10,827 nucleotides of DNA, from assembly GCA_964517355.1 (NCBI GenBank), contig CAZFCK010000162.1, forward strand, positions 1 through 10,827. Reading direction: 5' to 3'. Numbering within the stretch: the first letter of the stretch is position 1; each line of letters starts with the position of its first letter. The translations under genes and the position numbers were made by a program. Positions 1 through 6,201 of the stretch are shown here, one piece after another. This stretch comes from CAZFCK01 sp964517355. Lineage in GTDB: Bacteria > Desulfobacterota > Desulfovibrionia > Desulfovibrionales > Desulfovibrionaceae. The notes under the pieces are model-generated. The model had not been told where the DNA came from. It made no database searches and was given only the letters and a program-made list of their open reading frames with translations.

Positions 1-1
1 C

Positions 2-107
2 GCATTTTCGCCTTGAAACAAGGCTCTCCCCTGAAACAATTTCCAATTGTTCCATGGAAATGCATAAGAGCATCTAGCGCTTTTCAAGCCTGAGATGCTC
101 TAAAGCC
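2..107. repeat. Left copy of a structured dispersed repeat element (5' tip cut by the window)
   Basis: Bases 2-49 recur exactly at the right edge of the window. The element seems to run on to about 102-107, because its end ATGCTCTAAAGCC (95-107) is the inverted counterpart, with one mismatch, of GGCTCTAGAGCAT at the start of the right copy (10771-10783). Structure inside it: CCTTG-AAA-CAAGG (11-23), AACAATT-TCC-AATTGTT (35-51), an enclosing stem GCATTT/AAATGC (2-7 with 58-63), the palindrome TTCCATGGAA (50-59), and a separate hairpin at 67-101. It lies beyond the 3' end of the antiporter gene. The direct repeat is certain. The outer limits and the mobile-element interpretation are inference. 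No coding capacity was seen. Confidence 0.8.
67..101. other. Perfect 9-bp inverted repeat (hairpin) beyond the antiporter gene
   Basis: AGAGCATCT (67-75) pairs perfectly with AGATGCTCT (93-101). Inside, GCTT (79-82) can pair with AAGC (86-89) around a 3-base loop. The hairpin is the right half of the dispersed repeat. It also lies about 50 bases past the stop codon of the minus-strand antiporter gene, so it could protect or end that transcript. It has no clear U-tract on the minus strand, so it is not called as an intrinsic terminator. Confidence 0.6.
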
Positions 108-153
108 CGCGACGTTCTTCCTTTTTCTCTCACTCCGAACGAGGTAAACGCGG

Positions 154-1320
154 TTACAACCCGCCACGGGGAATGCGCAGCCCACGCAGAGCAACCTTAA
201 AGCTCGTGGGCCCCACAAAGCAGGTCAGCAAGGCCAGCAAAACGATGGAGTCCTTGACCTCCGCGGTAATAAATCCCTCCTGCAAGCCTATGGACGCCGC
301 GGCCACAATAAGCGAGAGCCGCGATGAGAGCAGCAATCCGGCCAGCACGCCTTGACGCAACGGCATGCGCCACAAAGGAAACAACAGACTGGGAAGCAGC
401 TTGACGCCTATGGCCAGGAAGAAAAGCCACAAGGTGAACATCAGGCGGTCCGTTGTCAGCACATTGGCCACATCGAACTGCATGCCCACGTGAATGAAGA
501 ACAACGGAATAAGGAACCCGAAGCCCAAAGCGGAAATTTTCGCCTCCAGTTCGTTGCGTTCGCGAAAAACAAAAGAGATGATGCAGCCTCCGAGAAAAGC
601 GCCGAGCACGGGTTCGAGACGCACGAGCTCTGACAGCGCCACAAAAAAGAACAGCAATGCCAAAGAAAGCCGTACGCCCTGCTGCTGCGGATCCTGGGTC
701 CGGAGTATGCTGTCCGCCTTTTCCGGGTTCCACCACGCCCACAGCTTGACGCACCACAGCAACACGGCGAATCCGACGAACAGCGGCAAGGGCTGGACAA
801 ACCTCCATGACAGGCCATGACGCTCCCACAGCACGAAAAACGTGATGCCGAACAGCGTGACAAAATCCGCCAGGGTCGCGGACATGAGTATATTCTGCCC
901 CAACGGGCTTTTGTTCAGCCCCGTTTCCTTGAGCACCGGCATGACAAGTCCCAGGGAGGTGGTTGTCAGCACCAGGGCGACAAAAACGCCCCTGCCCACA
1001 AGCAATGCTGCGATCACGGCCAGGGCCATTGTGGCGCCGAAAAAGACCACTTGAAACAGAAGCTGCCCCTTGCTCTGCCGCTTGAGCATGGCGAAATTGA
1101 TTTCCATGCCGGCCTGAAACATGAGCACCAGAAAGCCCAGGTGCGCGAGAAACGGCAGCCAGTCGCCCCCCATCTCCAATTGCAGCACGCTCTTGCCCAA
1201 GACCACGCCGAACAGGATTTCGATGACCGGCGAAGGCAGGCGCAGTATGCGCCCCACCCAGGGCAGCAAGGCCACCGCCCCCATAATCAGCAGCAGGGAA
1301 AAGGCTTCCGAAAGAACCAT
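154..1320 (-). CDS. CPA2-family cation:proton antiporter (KefB/NapA-like membrane domain only)
   Basis: This is a 388-residue, almost wholly hydrophobic inner-membrane protein with about 12 membrane segments, the length of a bare Na+/H+ exchanger domain (PF00999 type). It probably exchanges K+ or Na+ for H+. Recognisable stretches are LGFLVLMFQAGMEI (61-74), a Ser/Thr-rich segment TTTSLGLVMPVL (119-130), the ion-site segment LADF with Asp152, LGAFLGG near 260, and FFIHVGMQFD near 295. The C-terminal RCK domain of KefB/KefC is absent, and the gene just upstream supplies one. The ATG at 1320 is chosen because GAGGAG precedes it by 7 bases; a start at 1359 would overlap the upstream gene and lacks such a site. 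The stop is TAA. The family is clear. The transported ion is not. Confidence 0.9.
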   Translation of the reverse strand: MVLSEAFSLLLIMGAVALLPWVGRILRLPSPVIEILFGVVLGKSVLQLEMGGDWLPFLAHLGFLVLMFQAGMEINFAMLKRQSKGQLLFQVVFFGATMALAVIAALLVGRGVFVALVLTTTSLGLVMPVLKETGLNKSPLGQNILMSATLADFVTLFGITFFVLWERHGLSWRFVQPLPLFVGFAVLLWCVKLWAWWNPEKADSILRTQDPQQQGVRLSLALLFFFVALSELVRLEPVLGAFLGGCIISFVFRERNELEAKISALGFGFLIPLFFIHVGMQFDVANVLTTDRLMFTLWLFFLAIGVKLLPSLLFPLWRMPLRQGVLAGLLLSSRLSLIVAAASIGLQEGFITAEVKDSIVLLALLTCFVGPTSFKVALRGLRIPRGGL

Positions 1321-1331
1321 AGCGGCGCTCC

Positions 1332-2780
1332 TCAACTGGCCACAAGCAGCACTGAGCACATGGCGCGCTGGGCCAGCAGTTCGCCCACGTTGGGCGTAAG
1401 CAGCGACCCTTTGTTGTTGGTGCTGCCCAAAACCAGCAGGTCGTAATCCTTGGTCAAAGGTACGATCTCCCTCACCGGGTTGCCTTTGCGGCGGATTTCT
1501 CCGAACTGCGTCTTGTGGATGTGCCCCAGCTCGCGCAGACGCGAAAGCGCCGCGGCGTGCAGTTCCCTTTCCTCGGGATCGTTAAGGAAATCAGGCTGCT
1601 CCACAACGACAACCGATACCTCCGAACCCAGCTGGCGGGCGATATCCACCGCCACGCCCAACGCCTTTTCCGCTCTGGGCGTACCGTTGAACGGCACCAA
1701 TATCCGCTCCCAGGGCGCGGTGTAGCGCATCAGCAGCACGGGACAATCCAGTTCATGAGCCAGCCCCACAAGCTGGGGGCTGAAAAACTGTTTAAAAAAC
1801 GACTCCCGAATGGGGGGCAAGGCGACGAGCCCGTAATTGCCCCCTTCGTGCAATTCCCGCAATCGCATCGTTAAGGATTCATCCTTGCCCTTGGTGAACA
1901 CATTGAAATTGCTTGGCCACTCGTGAAGCTTGAGCTTATCCTCGCACCCTCCCTGACCGCAGAGGACCGTGAGCCCCTTTACCTTGATATTGCGCGACAG
2001 GTAGTGCGCCTTTTGCACAGCCTTGCCCAGCATTTCCTCACTGGGTTCCGGCAAGGCCAGCAGCAAGTTCTGCCCGTAGGCGAGCGGAAAATGAGAATTG
2101 CCGCAATCCAGCAAGCCGCAGACCTGTTGAAACATCCGGGGCTCCCCCAGCAGGATCAGGGTGTCGTCGCCCTTGATCAGAGTGTTGTCTCGTGGAAACC
2201 GTAACTGCTTTTTCCGAAAGAGCCCCACCAGGCGGTGCTCTTTGCTCTCGAAATGCCACGCCCTTTTACCCACCACGCGAAAATGGTCCGCGGCGTTCAC
2301 CTCGAAAACGGCGGCGGAGCCCAACAGGAGCGGCGTAACGCAAATACGGGGGTCTTGCAGATAATTATAGATGATCTTGGCCAGCAAACTGCTGTAAGGC
2401 ACCACATGCACACCCAGCTTCTTGAATCTGGGCAGGATGTCCTTGCCGCGCACCAGTGCCGAGATGTGTCTGACATTATGCGCCAACGCTGTTTCGCAAA
2501 CCAGCAGGTTCACCTTGTCGTCATCAGTGAGCGCCAACACATAGTCATGCGCGGCTATGCCAATGCGCTCCAGAACCACGGGACTGGAAGCGTCCTCCAC
2601 ATGCGCATCCAGCACGTTGAGAGACAAAGGTCTGGCCCGTTCCACAGCTTCCGCCTTTTTGTCCAGCAACGTCACCTGCCAGATGTCGCCCATACTTTCC
2701 AACAATTCGAGGCTTACCGGTCCAAGACCGCAGATAAGCACTCTGGTGGCGGATTCACGCGCCGGCTGCAAGGGGTGCAT
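1332..2780 (-). CDS. RCK (TrkA-N/TrkA-C) protein fused to two universal-stress-like domains
   Basis: A soluble protein of 482 residues, probably the cytoplasmic regulator of the antiporter encoded 11 bp downstream. Residues 12-130 form a Rossmann RCK_N domain with the nucleotide loop GLGPVSLELL and an acidic residue ending strand 2 (LLD, 38-40). Residues 145-225 look like RCK_C, with the typical GDDTLILLG ending. Residues 232-352 look like a degenerate UspA fold, and 355-482 are a second, clearer one (WERILVPFNGTPRAEKAL to CSVLLV). Neither shows the full G-2x-G-9x-G(S/T) ATP signature. The ATG at 2780 is preferred over the one at 2786: GGAG lies 6 bases before 2780 but directly abuts 2786. 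RCK domains usually bind NAD(H), ATP/ADP or cyclic dinucleotides; which applies here is unknown. Confidence 0.85.
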   Translation of the reverse strand: MHPLQPARESATRVLICGLGPVSLELLESMGDIWQVTLLDKKAEAVERARPLSLNVLDAHVEDASSPVVLERIGIAAHDYVLALTDDDKVNLLVCETALAHNVRHISALVRGKDILPRFKKLGVHVVPYSSLLAKIIYNYLQDPRICVTPLLLGSAAVFEVNAADHFRVVGKRAWHFESKEHRLVGLFRKKQLRFPRDNTLIKGDDTLILLGEPRMFQQVCGLLDCGNSHFPLAYGQNLLLALPEPSEEMLGKAVQKAHYLSRNIKVKGLTVLCGQGGCEDKLKLHEWPSNFNVFTKGKDESLTMRLRELHEGGNYGLVALPPIRESFFKQFFSPQLVGLAHELDCPVLLMRYTAPWERILVPFNGTPRAEKALGVAVDIARQLGSEVSVVVVEQPDFLNDPEERELHAAALSRLRELGHIHKTQFGEIRRKGNPVREIVPLTKDYDLLVLGSTNNKGSLLTPNVGELLAQRAMCSVLLVAS

Positions 2781-3030
2781 AGGCATCTCCAGGAGAATGT
2801 GAACTGCTCATTTTTCAGACTTGGGTCTGCAATAGCACGGGTGGAAGCATGTGCAAAGCGGGATGCGTATGATGGGAGGATGACGATGGAAACGCCTCAC
2901 GCCCCCAGCCATTGCTCCACCAGCAAAATCGACCGCTGGCGCCGTTGGCTGCGGGTGATTCACATTCATGCTTTTTTTGCAAGCGACGTGTACCCAGGTT
3001 GTCCCCTGAAGGATCCGTACACGACGCACA
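2781..3030. other. Intergenic region upstream of the antiporter operon
   Basis: About 250 bases between the RCK-USP start and the tRNA terminator with no convincing gene. A weak minus-strand promoter candidate is TTGCAC (rc of 2851-2856), 16 bases, TATTGC (rc of 2829-2834). A small hairpin CAGAC-TTGG-GTCTG (2816-2829) falls just past it, where the leader of the antiporter mRNA would begin. On the plus strand GGGAGGA (2874-2880) sits 5 bases before an ATG at 2886, but the reading frame runs through the terminator and antisense through the tRNA, so it is not called as a gene. Confidence 0.35.
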
Positions 3031-3063
3031 AAGAAAAAACCCGGCTGCAAGCAACCGGGTTTT
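3031..3063 (-). terminator. Intrinsic terminator of the tRNA-Val transcript
   Basis: Read on the minus strand, a stem AACCCGGTTG / CAGCCGGGTT closes a 4-base loop and is followed by TTTTTTCTTT. It begins 11 bases past the tRNA CCA end. The flanking A and T runs also give a U-rich tail on the plus strand, so it may work in both directions. It separates tRNA transcription from the antiporter operon behind it. Confidence 0.88.
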
Positions 3064-3074
3064 ATTTGTTTTGG

Positions 3075-3150
<76 letters not shown>

Positions 3151-3157
3151 ACTGATG

Positions 3158-3186
3158 AACATAGGTTTTTGCCCCGGGCATTGCAA
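3158..3186 (-). promoter_or_regulatory. Sigma-70-type promoter of tRNA-Val
   Basis: On the minus strand TTGCAA (3181-3186) and TATGTT (3158-3163) are separated by exactly 17 bases, and the mature tRNA starts 7 bases after the -10 box. That geometry is what a short-leader tRNA promoter should have. A second possible box pair lies further upstream: TTGACC (rc of 3227-3232), 18 bases, TATAAA (rc of 3203-3208). It would give a leader of about 50 bases. Confidence 0.65.
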
Positions 3187-3268
3187 GCTTTTTTTTTCTT
3201 CCTTTATAAATTTCTTTCCGCGCAAGGGTCAAAGACTCCGCAGCGCGGCTGCCAGTCTATCCCTCCGC

Positions 3269-3296
3269 TTGCCGAATTTCGCGGTTTTTCGATAAT
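3269..3296 (+). promoter_or_regulatory. Candidate promoter of the rml genes
   Basis: TTGCCG (3269-3274), a 16-base spacer and GATAAT (3291-3296, five of six consensus bases) lie about 85 bases before rmlB. A second -10-like box, TAAAAT (3358-3363), lies closer to the gene but has no recognisable -35. The predicted leader contains a 4-codon reading frame (3341-3355). Assignment is by consensus only. Confidence 0.4.
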
Positions 3297-3382
3297 CGTC
3301 CCCGCAACATTGACCCCTGCACCCCACTGAGGATACACACATGAACTGCCCCTAGGGTAAAATCTTTTCACGAGGTCCATAC

Positions 3383-4405
3383 ATGCGCCTTCTTGTCACC
3401 GGTGGTTGCGGCTTTATCGGCACCAACTACATCCATTATGCCTTCCGCCACGAACCCGACGTGGTCATCGTCAATCTGGACAAGCTCACGTATGCGGGCA
3501 ATCCCCTGAATCTGCAAGACATCGAAAAACAATACGGGGGCAAGCGCTATTTCTTCGAGCATGCGGACATCGCCGACGATGCGGCAGTCCGCCGCATCTT
3601 GGAGACGCACAACATCGAAGCTGTGGTCAATTTTGCCGCGGAATCCCATGTGGACCGCTCCATCAATGACCCCTCGCCGTTTGTCACCACAAATGTTCTG
3701 GGCACGCAGATCCTGCTCCAAGCCGCCCGCGATCTGCAGGTTGAGCGCTTCGTCCATGTCTCCACGGACGAAGTGTACGGCTCGCTGGGCCCCGAGGGAA
3801 AATTCACCGAACAGACCCCGCTGGCTCCCAACAGCCCCTACTCCGCCTCCAAGGCCGGGGGCGATCTCCTGGTACGCGCCTATGTTGAAACATTCGGCTT
3901 CCCGGCCATCATCACCCGCTGCTCCAACAATTACGGACCGTACCAGTTTCCCGAGAAACTCATTCCCTTGATGTTTCTCAAGGCAATGGCCGATTCTCCA
4001 TTGCCCGTCTACGGCGACGGGTTGAACGTCCGGGACTGGATATACGTGACCGATCACTGCATGGGAGTCCATCTGGCGCTGACCAAAGGGCGCCCCGGGC
4101 AGGTCTACAACTTCGGGGGCGACGCCGAGAAGCCCAATATCGAGGTGGTCAAGACCATCCTCGCCTATCTGGGCAAACCCGAAAGCCTGATACAGTACGT
4201 AAAGGACCGGCCAGGCCACGACAAACGCTACGCCATGGATTTCAGTCTGGCGAGGCGGGAGTTGGGCTTTGCGCCGGCCTACGATTTTACGGGGGGCATG
4301 GCCGAGACTCTGGACTGGTACCGCGCCAACAGCCAATGGCTACATAATGTGCAAAGCGGTGCTTACCTGGAATTCATGAAACACTGGTACGGAGAGCGGG
4401 TATGA
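3383..4405 (+). CDS. rmlB: dTDP-glucose 4,6-dehydratase
   Basis: An extended short-chain dehydrogenase/reductase of 340 residues, full length for the family. It converts dTDP-D-glucose to dTDP-4-keto-6-deoxy-D-glucose with bound NAD+, the second step of dTDP-L-rhamnose synthesis in the cytoplasm. The NAD loop GGCGFIGTNY is at residues 7-16. The catalytic STDEVYG motif (Thr-Asp-Glu) is near 127-133, and the YSASK pair (catalytic Tyr and Lys) follows near 152-156. RCSNNYGPYQFPEKLIP and NVRDWIYVTDH are typical RmlB signatures. GAGG lies 7 bases before the ATG. The stop overlaps the rmlD start by 4 bp, so the two genes are translated together. Rhamnose would serve O-antigen, capsule or other surface glycan. 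Confidence 0.96.
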   Translation: MRLLVTGGCGFIGTNYIHYAFRHEPDVVIVNLDKLTYAGNPLNLQDIEKQYGGKRYFFEHADIADDAAVRRILETHNIEAVVNFAAESHVDRSINDPSPFVTTNVLGTQILLQAARDLQVERFVHVSTDEVYGSLGPEGKFTEQTPLAPNSPYSASKAGGDLLVRAYVETFGFPAIITRCSNNYGPYQFPEKLIPLMFLKAMADSPLPVYGDGLNVRDWIYVTDHCMGVHLALTKGRPGQVYNFGGDAEKPNIEVVKTILAYLGKPESLIQYVKDRPGHDKRYAMDFSLARRELGFAPAYDFTGGMAETLDWYRANSQWLHNVQSGAYLEFMKHWYGERV

Positions 4406-5307
4406 GCGAGCCCACGGGCAAGGTACTGCAGTTGAATGCGAAAAAGGCCCTGGTGTTAGGCGGGCGCACCGGCATGTTGGGTCAGGCCCTTGTGCAGGCC
4501 CTGGATAAAGCGGGGTGGGAAACCGTCGCCCATGGGCGTGACGACGTGGATGTCTGCGATTTCACAAAGTTGGCTGAATTCATCGACAGCCATAAGCCCG
4601 ACGTGGTTTTCAACGCCATTGCCTATACCCAGGTGGATCGCGCTGAAGACGAACCGGAGCAGGCCTATCTGCTGAACCGCGACCTGCCAAAGGCTCTGGG
4701 CCGCATTGCGGGGCAGCAGGGATTCAGGCTGGTGCATTACAGCACGGATTTCATCTTCGACGGCCGCAACACGCGCCCCTATACGCTTTCGGACGAACCC
4801 AACCCCCTTTCCGTGTACGGCAAAAGCAAATTCGCCGGGGAAAACGCCTTGCTGCGCGCGGGACTGCCCGGCCTGCTGATTCTGCGTACAGCCTGGCTGT
4901 TCGGTCCGGGGAGAAAAAATTTCGTTCTGACCATCCTCACTCTGGCCAAAAATCGCGAACAACTAGGCGTGGTGCACGATCAGATCGGTTCTCCCACCTA
5001 TACCGTGGATCTGGCGCACTACACCCTTTCGCTCCTGCAAAAAGAAGGCGCCCAAGGCATCTTTCACGTGGTCAACAGCGGCCAGGCCAGTTGGTGCGAA
5101 CTAGCGGCCGAAGCCGTCAATCTGGCGGGATTGCGTTGCGCCATCAACGCCATCACCACTGAGCAGTACCCCACAAAAGCCGTACGCCCCGCGTATTCCG
5201 TGCTTTCCACGGAAAAATTCACAAACTGGACGGGCGTTGCGCCGCGCCCCTGGGTCCAGGCGCTCAGGGACTACGTATTCCAATTTGTCGAACTCCAGGA
5301 AGAGTAA
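4402..5307 (+). CDS. rmlD: dTDP-4-dehydrorhamnose reductase
   Basis: A 301-residue reductase that makes dTDP-L-rhamnose from the 4-keto sugar with NAD(P)H, the last step of the pathway. After a short extra N-terminus of about 14 residues comes the cofactor loop LGGRTGMLG (19-27). NAIAYTQVDRAE is the family's substrate/cofactor stretch, STDFIFDG carries the catalytic Thr, and YGKSKFAGE contains the Tyr-xxx-Lys pair. GSPTYTVDLA is another family signature. The start overlaps the rmlB stop as ATGA, and GGAG lies about 7 bases before it within rmlB. The genes for the first and third steps (rmlA, rmlC) are not next to it and must lie elsewhere if the pathway is complete. Confidence 0.94.
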   Translation: MSEPTGKVLQLNAKKALVLGGRTGMLGQALVQALDKAGWETVAHGRDDVDVCDFTKLAEFIDSHKPDVVFNAIAYTQVDRAEDEPEQAYLLNRDLPKALGRIAGQQGFRLVHYSTDFIFDGRNTRPYTLSDEPNPLSVYGKSKFAGENALLRAGLPGLLILRTAWLFGPGRKNFVLTILTLAKNREQLGVVHDQIGSPTYTVDLAHYTLSLLQKEGAQGIFHVVNSGQASWCELAAEAVNLAGLRCAINAITTEQYPTKAVRPAYSVLSTEKFTNWTGVAPRPWVQALRDYVFQFVELQEE

Positions 5308-5403
5308 GGGCTTTTTCCAACGCCGCTTTCGTGCGGGAGGAAACCCCTCAACGCCGTCGCCACACTTAAGGCGGGTCAACCTCCGGTTCGGTCAAGGTCA
5401 TCC

Positions 5404-6129
5404 ATGGACAAAGATACCGTCAACATCATCGCCACGGCAACCGGCGCCATAATCACGGCGGCCCTGCCTTTCGTGCGCGTGCACCCTCTTGTGGCGCTGC
5501 TCTTCGGCGTGGCCGCCTTTTTTATCGTCCGCGAACTCCTGACGCGCAGGACGCCTGAAAAACGCCCGGCAGTCTCCCCGGAACCACGGGAAACCTCCCT
5601 GCATGACGACCAGGAACTGGTCGCCCTGGTCGAACAGGCGGCGCGGCGCTTCGAGCTGCTGTCCAGGAATATGGAACCCGAGCGAACCGCGCATGTGGCG
5701 CGCGATATCGGCCGGATCGTGCATGCCCTGGGCACGCACTTCAAGGAAAACCCCAGCGACATGCGGTTACCGGCCATGCAGAATTTCCTGTATGCCAATC
5801 TTGACCATGCCTTGCGGCTGGTGGAGACGTACAGCAAATTCTCAGGCCGTGACGCTTCCGCCCTGCCCGCCACGCAACAAAGGATTCTGCACGACGCGGC
5901 GGAAGCCATCAACCTGACGCAGCAGGGATTTCAGGCACTTCTGGAAGAATGCCGGGCAAACGACTTGCGCCGCATGGAAGCCGAAGCCCTCGCCTTGACC
6001 GAGATGCTGGCTGAACGGTTCCCGCACCTGAACACGATGGAGCAGCCTCCCTCCACCATGGAAGATGCGCACCCTCCCGCCGACAAAGGGGGCGGCAAAG
6101 GGGGGGAAGACCCTGAATCGCCCCTTTGA
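5404..6129 (+). CDS. Membrane-anchored helical protein, XpaC-like
   Basis: A 241-residue protein. Residues 8-46 hold one or two hydrophobic segments around LPFVRVHPLVALLFGVAAFF, followed by a basic and Pro-rich linker (RRTPEKRP) and an almost wholly helical cytoplasmic domain (68-208). The spacing of helices and the stretch NFLYANLDHALRLVETYSKF resemble the XpaC family (PF10112, named for a 5-bromo-4-chloroindolyl phosphate hydrolysis phenotype). Members of that family often neighbour TelA-type toxic-anion-resistance genes, but none is present here. The tail is low complexity (Pro/Gly/Glu/Asp). A weak site AAGG lies 6 bases before the ATG. It starts 96 bp after rmlD and may share that transcript. 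The function is unknown and the family call is by eye. Confidence 0.72.
   Translation: MDKDTVNIIATATGAIITAALPFVRVHPLVALLFGVAAFFIVRELLTRRTPEKRPAVSPEPRETSLHDDQELVALVEQAARRFELLSRNMEPERTAHVARDIGRIVHALGTHFKENPSDMRLPAMQNFLYANLDHALRLVETYSKFSGRDASALPATQQRILHDAAEAINLTQQGFQALLEECRANDLRRMEAEALALTEMLAERFPHLNTMEQPPSTMEDAHPPADKGGGKGGEDPESPL
6096..6128 (+). other. RNA hairpin overlapping a stop codon, with a competing partner
   Basis: CAAAGGGG (6096-6103) pairs perfectly with CCCCTTTG (6121-6128). A second copy of CAAAGGGG at 6084-6091 could pair with the same partner. The stem covers the end of the XpaC-like gene, including part of its TGA. No U-tract follows, so it is not an intrinsic terminator. It could slow 3' exonucleases or modulate readthrough into the lipoprotein gene. 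The pairing is visible; the function is inference. Confidence 0.5.
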
Positions 6130-6152
6130 CCCTCCGTGTGTTAAGGTATAAA
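6126..6152 (+). promoter_or_regulatory. Candidate promoter of the Cys-rich lipoprotein gene
   Basis: TTGACC (6126-6131) and TATAAA (6147-6152) are both near consensus, but the spacer is only 15 bases, short of the ideal 17. The -35 box overlaps the stop codon of the preceding gene. The predicted leader of about 40 bases ends in the strong ribosome binding site AGGAGG, 6 bases before the ATG. Confidence 0.4.
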
Positions 6153-6201
6153 GCAAGTAAACGAGGCCGTATCCGCTTATATCCATCACAGGAGGAACGC
6201 C

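Noticed and set aside
2..107. CRISPR array at the repeats
   Set aside because: There is one copy at each edge, no regular spacers and no cas genes.
197..1345. 382-codon minus-strand frame inside the antiporter region
   Set aside because: It is a frame shadow: Ala/Gly/Arg-rich, with no membrane pattern, while the overlapping frame encodes a clear CPA2 protein.
817..1446. 209-codon plus-strand frame opposite the antiporter
   Set aside because: Rich in His, Gln and Lys as expected for the reverse strand of a membrane-protein gene; no domain is recognisable.
3171..3200. Plus-strand GC-rich palindrome followed by a T run, resembling a terminator
   Set aside because: The palindrome TGCCCCGGGCA leaves no room for a loop, and the T run is separated from it; the same bases are explained by the tRNA promoter on the other strand.
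3368..4336. 322-codon minus-strand frame opposite rmlB
   Set aside because: It mirrors rmlB, which has every family motif; the opposite frame shows none.
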